Source: Acholeplasmataceae bacterium (GTDB lineage Bacteria > Bacillota_I > Bacilli_A > Acholeplasmatales > Acholeplasmataceae). Taken from it: a stretch of DNA of 9,505 nucleotides. The DNA lies in contig JALNWO010000057.1 of NCBI GenBank assembly GCA_023230825.1, forward strand, positions 1 through 9,505, given 5' to 3'. Shown here piece by piece: positions 5,633-9,505 of the stretch (its first letter is position 1; every line of letters starts with the position of its first letter). A program made the translations under genes and the position numbers. The notes below the pieces were generated by a model. That model was given only the letters and a program-made list of their open reading frames with translations, was not told the DNA's origin and ran no database searches.

Positions 5633-8236
5633 TTATTCTTCGTCAAATAACGATTCTTTTTGAATGGTTGGATCCGCTTCTTCTTCAACCTCAACAGCTT
5701 CAAGTTCAACGGACTCGACAGTTTTTATATCTTCTTTCATATCCATTCTTTCTTGAATGAATGTTGGGTCATCGTCAAAATTTTCCTCATCATCTTCTTG
5801 TTTTGGAACGACGGCGATGGTTGCGACATGGTGATCAGGTCTCAAGCGAATAATTTTCACACCTTGAGTGGCTCGTTTTGTTTTCGAAATTTGGTCGATA
5901 TGAGTTCGAATGACAACACCTTTGTCTGTAACAACGATTAAATCGTCTTCATCACTTACAGCTTTAAGGGTACATAAGCGACCATTCTTTTCCGTGACGT
6001 TGAGTGTTTTCACACCTTTACCGCCTCTTAATTGACGGCGGTATTCAGAAATGTCGGTTCGTTTACCATATCCTTTTTCTGTAATCACTAAAATGTCTTC
6101 CGCTTCTTCAGTAATAATGGTTGCGCCTACGATTTCCTCATCTTCATCAATTCTCATTCCGATAACGCCAGATGCGGTACGGCCCATGACACGAACGTCA
6201 GTTTCTCCGAAGCGAATGGCTTTTCCGTTGGAGGCCCCTAAAATAATATCTTTTGTTCCATCGGTTAAACGAACATTGAGAAGTTCATCGTCTGGTCTGA
6301 GTTGAATGGCAATAATACCATTTGTCCGAATATTTTGATATGCAGAAATTTTGGTCCGTTTAACAATGCCTTTTTTCGTAATGAATGTTAAAAATTGTTG
6401 TTCTGCGGTAAAATCTTTCACGTTGGTGAAACTTGTCAATGTTTCATCTTTATCAAATTCTAATAAATTGACGATTGGTAAGCCTTTCGCTGTTCTTGAT
6501 CCTTGAGGGATTTGGTAGCCTTTGATTTTGTAAACCCGTCCTTTATTCGTGAAGAATAAATGGAAATCATGTGTTGATGTCATCATAATGTGTTCAACAT
6601 AATCATCCTCATGGACTTTGATGCCTGACATCCCAACACCGCCACGATTTTGTGATTTGTATTGATCGATTGGCATCCGTTTGATGTAACCGTTGTTTGT
6701 TACTGTGACAATGACATCTTCAACTGGAATTAAATCTTCGTTTTCAATACTTAAATCTTCGTGAAGATTAATAACTGAACGACGTGGTTCTTGATATTTC
6801 TCTTTAATTTCTATCAGTTCAGTTTTAATAATTTCATGTTTTCTTTCGTCAGATTGAATAATATTTTGATAATCTTCAATTTTAACTGCTAATTCTTCAG
6901 CTTCTTGTTGAATTTTATGAATTTCTAGTCCCGTCAAACGTTGAAGGCGCATGTCTAAGATGGCTTTTGCTTGAATGTCTGATAATTCATATGTTTCAAT
7001 AAGAGCTTCTCGAGCTTCATCACCAGTTTGAGCTTTCTTAATGAGTTCGATCGCATGATCAATATCATTTAAAGCCGTTAAAAGACCTGCTAAGATATGA
7101 GAACGTGCTTCCGCTTTCTCTAAATCATAAATGGTCCGTCGTTGGACAACTTCAAGTTGATGTTCTAAATAATACATTAACATCTCTTTAAGATTGAGCA
7201 TTTTTGGTTGACCATTGACTAAAACAATGTTGTTAATCCCAAATGAGGATTGGAGTTGAGTGTATTTATAAAGGTTGTTAATCATCACATGAGGATTAAC
7301 ATCTCTTCTTAACTCAATAACAATACGCATCCCTTTTCGGTTTGATTCATCACGTAGATCAGTGATGCCATCAACAATTTTATTTTTTGCAATATCGGCA
7401 ATGCGTTCAATCAGTGATGTTTTATTAACTTGATAAGGAATTTCAGTAATAATAATACTTGTTTTATTTTTTTGGGTTACGATGTCGGTTGTTGCCCGAA
7501 CAGCGATAATTCCTTTACCCGTATGATATGCCGAATGAAGTCCAGTAATTCCAAGTATTTGACCTCCTGTAGGAAAGTCTGGTCCTTGAATGTATTCCAT
7601 TATTTCAGGAATCGTAATATCTTTATCTTCGATATAAGCAAGTAACCCATCAATCACTTCACCTAAGTTGTGAGGGGGAATGTTCGTCGCCATTCCGACC
7701 GCAATCCCAGTCGCTCCGTTTACTAATAAATTTGGATAACGAGATGGTAAAACACTAGGTTCACGTTCTGATGCATCGTAGTTGTCGACAAAATCAACCG
7801 TATTTTTTTCAATATCGCGAACAAGTTCGCCAGCAAGTCGGCTCATTCTCGCTTCTGTATAACGCATCGCTGCAGCACCATCACCATCGACAGAACCAAA
7901 GTTTCCATGTCCATCAACTAAAGGCATCCGGTAACTAAATGGTTGAGCCATCCGAACCATCGCATCATAAATACTAGAGTCACCATGTGGGTGATATTTC
8001 CCCATGACTTCCCCTACAATTCGCGCAGATTTTTTATGTTGTGATGACGCTGTCATATTGAGATCATTCATCACATATAAAATCCGTCTTTGAACAGGCT
8101 TAAGGCCATCACGAACATCGGGTAAAGCTCTTGAGACAATAACACTCATTGCGTAGTTAAGAAACGAAGATTTCATCTCCGTTGAAAGATTAATTTCTTT
8201 AACGAATCCTTGAGATTCTTTTACTTTTTCTTCCAT
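5633..8236 (-). CDS. gyrA: DNA gyrase subunit A
   Basis: Cytoplasmic type IIA topoisomerase subunit that breaks and rejoins DNA and wraps it; with GyrB it introduces negative supercoils. Of 867 residues, about 1-490 form the breakage-reunion domain. The catalytic tyrosine is Y126 in AAMRYTE. The quinolone region reads [10 protein letters not shown], with the drug-sensitive residues S87 and D91 (E. coli S83, D87). The C-terminal pinwheel domain follows (about 500-812). Its GyrA-box is atypical, QNRGGVG at 529-535, while a similar QLRGGKG occurs at 735-741. The last 57 residues form an acidic tail (24 Asp/Glu against 5 Lys/Arg), making the protein longer than the roughly 820 residues usual in Bacillus. 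It is GyrA and not ParC because it lies beside gyrB, reads [12 protein letters not shown] and has a full-length wrapping domain. ATG 8236 has AGGAGGG upstream, 11 bases after gyrB, so the genes are co-transcribed and probably translationally coupled. Confidence 0.98.
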   Translation of the reverse strand: MEEKVKESQGFVKEINLSTEMKSSFLNYAMSVIVSRALPDVRDGLKPVQRRILYVMNDLNMTASSQHKKSARIVGEVMGKYHPHGDSSIYDAMVRMAQPFSYRMPLVDGHGNFGSVDGDGAAAMRYTEARMSRLAGELVRDIEKNTVDFVDNYDASEREPSVLPSRYPNLLVNGATGIAVGMATNIPPHNLGEVIDGLLAYIEDKDITIPEIMEYIQGPDFPTGGQILGITGLHSAYHTGKGIIAVRATTDIVTQKNKTSIIITEIPYQVNKTSLIERIADIAKNKIVDGITDLRDESNRKGMRIVIELRRDVNPHVMINNLYKYTQLQSSFGINNIVLVNGQPKMLNLKEMLMYYLEHQLEVVQRRTIYDLEKAEARSHILAGLLTALNDIDHAIELIKKAQTGDEAREALIETYELSDIQAKAILDMRLQRLTGLEIHKIQQEAEELAVKIEDYQNIIQSDERKHEIIKTELIEIKEKYQEPRRSVINLHEDLSIENEDLIPVEDVIVTVTNNGYIKRMPIDQYKSQNRGGVGMSGIKVHEDDYVEHIMMTSTHDFHLFFTNKGRVYKIKGYQIPQGSRTAKGLPIVNLLEFDKDETLTSFTNVKDFTAEQQFLTFITKKGIVKRTKISAYQNIRTNGIIAIQLRPDDELLNVRLTDGTKDIILGASNGKAIRFGETDVRVMGRTASGVIGMRIDEDEEIVGATIITEEAEDILVITEKGYGKRTDISEYRRQLRGGKGVKTLNVTEKNGRLCTLKAVSDEDDLIVVTDKGVVIRTHIDQISKTKRATQGVKIIRLRPDHHVATIAVVPKQEDDEENFDDDPTFIQERMDMKEDIKTVESVELEAVEVEEEADPTIQKESLFDEE

Positions 8237-8242
8237 ATTTTT

Positions 8243-8247
8243 CCCTC

Positions 8248-8249
<2 letters not shown>
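8243..8249 (-). promoter_or_regulatory. gyrA: gyrA ribosome binding site overlapping the gyrB stop codon
   Basis: On the minus strand the gyrB stop TAG (8250-8248) is the first part of TAGGAGGG, the gyrA Shine-Dalgarno, six bases before ATG 8236. Ribosomes finishing gyrB therefore sit on the gyrA initiation signal, an arrangement that favours coupled, near-equal synthesis of the two subunits of the A2B2 enzyme. Confidence 0.85.

Positions 8250-9505
<1,256 letters not shown>

Noticed and set aside
7967..8027. Possible fluoroquinolone resistance mutation in gyrA.
   Set aside because: The two main positions are S87 and D91, the sensitive residues; nothing in the region suggests a resistance change.

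Overview
The window looks like the core chromosome of a low-GC Gram-positive bacterium (Bacillota, Bacilli or an Erysipelotrichia-like lineage; I cannot name a genus). The evidence is an AT-rich sequence, strong AGGAGG-type ribosome binding sites, a T-box leader controlling an aminoacyl-tRNA synthetase, an LTA-synthase-family enzyme, a CssR-like response regulator, and DNA gyrase genes that most resemble Firmicutes forms. TAA, TAG and TGA all act as stops and tryptophan is TGG, so this is the standard bacterial code and not the UGA=Trp code of Mycoplasmatales.

From right to left on the minus strand, the window holds the C-terminal 418 codons of gyrB (running off the right edge), then gyrA, 11 bases downstream with its Shine-Dalgarno overlapping the gyrB stop. 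The pair ends at a 14-bp hairpin terminator. Next is a 706-residue membrane phosphoglycerol transferase of the LtaS family. It converges on the only plus-strand gene, uppP (undecaprenyl-diphosphatase), and the two share a bidirectional terminator. uppP and serS diverge from a region of about 380 bases that contains the serS promoter, a T-box riboswitch (2186-2394) with its terminator, and a short promoter for uppP. Downstream of serS lies a two-component operon: a CssR-like OmpR-family regulator, then the first 31 complete codons of a membrane histidine kinase that overlaps it by four bases and runs off the left edge.

Functionally the window combines DNA topology (gyrase), translation (seryl-tRNA synthetase, controlled by uncharged tRNA-Ser) and envelope biology (lipid carrier recycling, glycerol-phosphate polymer synthesis, and a probable envelope or secretion stress sensor). 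gyrB-gyrA with serS nearby is often found close to the replication origin in Bacilli, so an origin-proximal position is plausible but not shown here.

I see no CRISPR array, transposon, prophage, rRNA or tRNA gene, and no clear sign of a novel multi-gene system. The points worth a second look are local: a Ser in place of the usual catalytic Thr in the LtaS-like enzyme, a GyrA-box lacking its last basic residue, an extra mutually exclusive pairing in the T-box leader, two palindromes in front of the two-component operon, and a very short predicted leader on uppP.
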